From Acidiphilium sp. (GTDB taxonomy: Bacteria > Pseudomonadota > Alphaproteobacteria > Acetobacterales > Acetobacteraceae), in contig JAQTXH010000002.1 of NCBI GenBank assembly GCA_028688905.1, positions 83,061-147,060 on the forward strand: a stretch of 64,000 nucleotides of DNA. Direction: 5' to 3'. Both the position numbers and the translations under genes were made by a program. The notes below the pieces were generated by a model. That model was not told where the DNA came from, did not search any database, and worked only from the letters and a program-made list of their open reading frames with translations. Shown in pieces: positions 63,120 to 64,000 of the stretch; positions within the stretch are counted from its first letter, which is position 1, and every line of letters begins with the position of its first letter.

Positions 63120-63998
63120 TCAGCCCTTCGCCCAGTCGGCCGCCATGTCACTGGCAAAATCACGATAGCTTCGCGGCGGGTGACCGAGCAGCGCGCTTAA
63201 GCGATCGACGTCGGTCGCCGTCGCGGCCGCGCCATCTTCCTGATAGCGGCGCATCATCAGGCGCAAATCATAGGCGAGCCAGCTTGGGCCGAACGCCCGG
63301 AGGCGTTGCTCGAGCAGGTCGAGATCATCACCACCGTAGGAGATGCCCCGGCCCAGTACCTCGCTCCAGATTGCGGCGAGCGCATTGCCGTCGAGGCAAT
63401 CGGGGCCAACGAGTTCGTAGATCTCGCTTGGAAGTGGGGCATTCGCCTGTTCGCGCCGAAGCAATTCGCGCGCGGCCGCCTCACCGATGTCGCGCGTGTC
63501 GACCATCGAGATGCCCTTGCGCCCCACCGGCATCCCATAGACGCCGTGGGTCAGGAGCGCGTCCTTCTGGCGGGCGTCGTTCTGGATGAAATAGGCAGGA
63601 CGCAGAATGGTTGCCGGCACCTCGCGCTGCTCGATCATGCGTTCGATCGTATATTTGCCGGCAAAATGCGGCACATCAGTATAGGTCTCGCCCTTGAACA
63701 CCGACAGATAGACTATGCCCTTCATGCCGGCATCGCGCGCCGCATTCAGCGTCAGCATCGCCTGGGTCAGTTCGTCGGCGATATTGGGCACCAGCAGGAA
63801 TAGCGTGCTGACCCCCTTCAAAGCTTCGCGAATACTGTCGATGTCGGAAATGTCGCCCTTTACGGCGGTGACACCCTCGGCGAAGCGAACTGTCTCGGGC
63901 GAGCGCGTAAGCGCACGCAGTTCGACCCCGTGGCCCCGCAAGCTTGCCAGCACTGCGGACCCGATCGTCCCTGTGCTTCCGGTCACTAGAATAGCCAT
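63120..63998 (-). CDS. NmrA-like NAD(P)-binding protein (atypical SDR)
   Basis: Protein of 292 aa with an N-terminal Rossmann motif AILVTGSTGTIGSAVLASL and the NmrA-family layout (LRALTRSPETVRF; STLFLLVPNI; ATILRPAYFIQN). It lacks a clear YxxxK catalytic pair, so a sensor or a reductase are both possible. Complete within the window, with ATG at 63998. GC-rich like the first part of the window and unrelated to nif genes. Confidence 0.88.
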   Translation of the reverse strand: MAILVTGSTGTIGSAVLASLRGHGVELRALTRSPETVRFAEGVTAVKGDISDIDSIREALKGVSTLFLLVPNIADELTQAMLTLNAARDAGMKGIVYLSVFKGETYTDVPHFAGKYTIERMIEQREVPATILRPAYFIQNDARQKDALLTHGVYGMPVGRKGISMVDTRDIGEAAARELLRREQANAPLPSEIYELVGPDCLDGNALAAIWSEVLGRGISYGGDDLDLLEQRLRAFGPSWLAYDLRLMMRRYQEDGAAATATDVDRLSALLGHPPRSYRDFASDMAADWAKG

Positions 63999-64000
63999 TG

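Overview
The window reads as a chromosomal energy and nitrogen-fixation region of an alphaproteobacterium. An acetic-acid-bacteria relative (Acetobacteraceae/Rhodospirillales) is my best guess. The grounds are a HupCDGHI-HypABEFDC uptake-hydrogenase set, a NifA carrying the C-x11-C-x19-C-x4-C oxygen-sensing motif, fixABCX, and the nifHDKENX-fdxB-nifQ and nifSV-cysE-nifW order. The genus cannot be fixed from sequence reading alone. The first ~20 kb are clearly more GC-rich than the nif core.

1-8.5 kb: accessory and maturation genes of a [NiFe] uptake hydrogenase (hupC, D, G, H, I, hypA, B forward; hypC, D, F, E reverse). The structural genes hupSL are not in the window and presumably lie just upstream. 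8.5-15.5 kb: a tightly packed operon that looks like a ribosomally made, post-translationally modified peptide (RiPP) pathway. It holds a PqqD-like carrier, three paralogous radical SAM enzymes, a UbiA prenyltransferase and an unannotated 52-residue precursor-like peptide, followed by a CBS protein and a B12-type radical SAM protein. It diverges from hypC across a perfect FNR/FixK box, so it is probably switched on with the hydrogenase. I consider this the most novel element.

15.6-21.3 kb: a complete reverse-strand sufBCDSUT operon whose only obvious promoter is a perfect sigma-54 (-24/-12) site with a NifA upstream activator sequence (UAS), so housekeeping Fe-S assembly appears recruited to the nif regulon. 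21.3-27 kb: nif-associated accessory genes (Rieske protein, YqeB-like protein, monothiol glutaredoxin, thioredoxin-like ferredoxin, rhodanese-ankyrin protein, ArsC-like protein, pseudo-receiver) read from paired divergent sigma-54 promoters. 27-36.4 kb: nifHDK, nifENX, DUF269 gene, DUF683 gene, fdxB, nifQ. 36.4-39.7 kb: a reverse block of poorly known genes plus a second Rieske gene. 39.9-44.3 kb: iscA, nfu (NifU C-terminal domain only), nifS, nifV, cysE, nifW. 44.4-48.9 kb: fixABCX and modD. 49-51.9 kb: nifA, mop and a DUF2478 gene. 52.1-60.4 kb: ferredoxin, nifT, SIR2-like gene, nifB, second ferredoxin, iscA2, TPR-like gene, LRV Fe-S protein, two nifZ copies, unknowns, a DegT-family pseudo-aminotransferase and a [2Fe-2S] ferredoxin. 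60.4-63 kb: modABC. 63.1-64 kb: an NmrA-like protein that looks unrelated.

Together the window encodes a Mo-nitrogenase with its cofactor assembly, electron supply (FixABCX and several ferredoxins), Mo uptake and storage, and H2 recycling. The sigma-54 sites and UAS motifs were read by eye and promoter activity is inferred.
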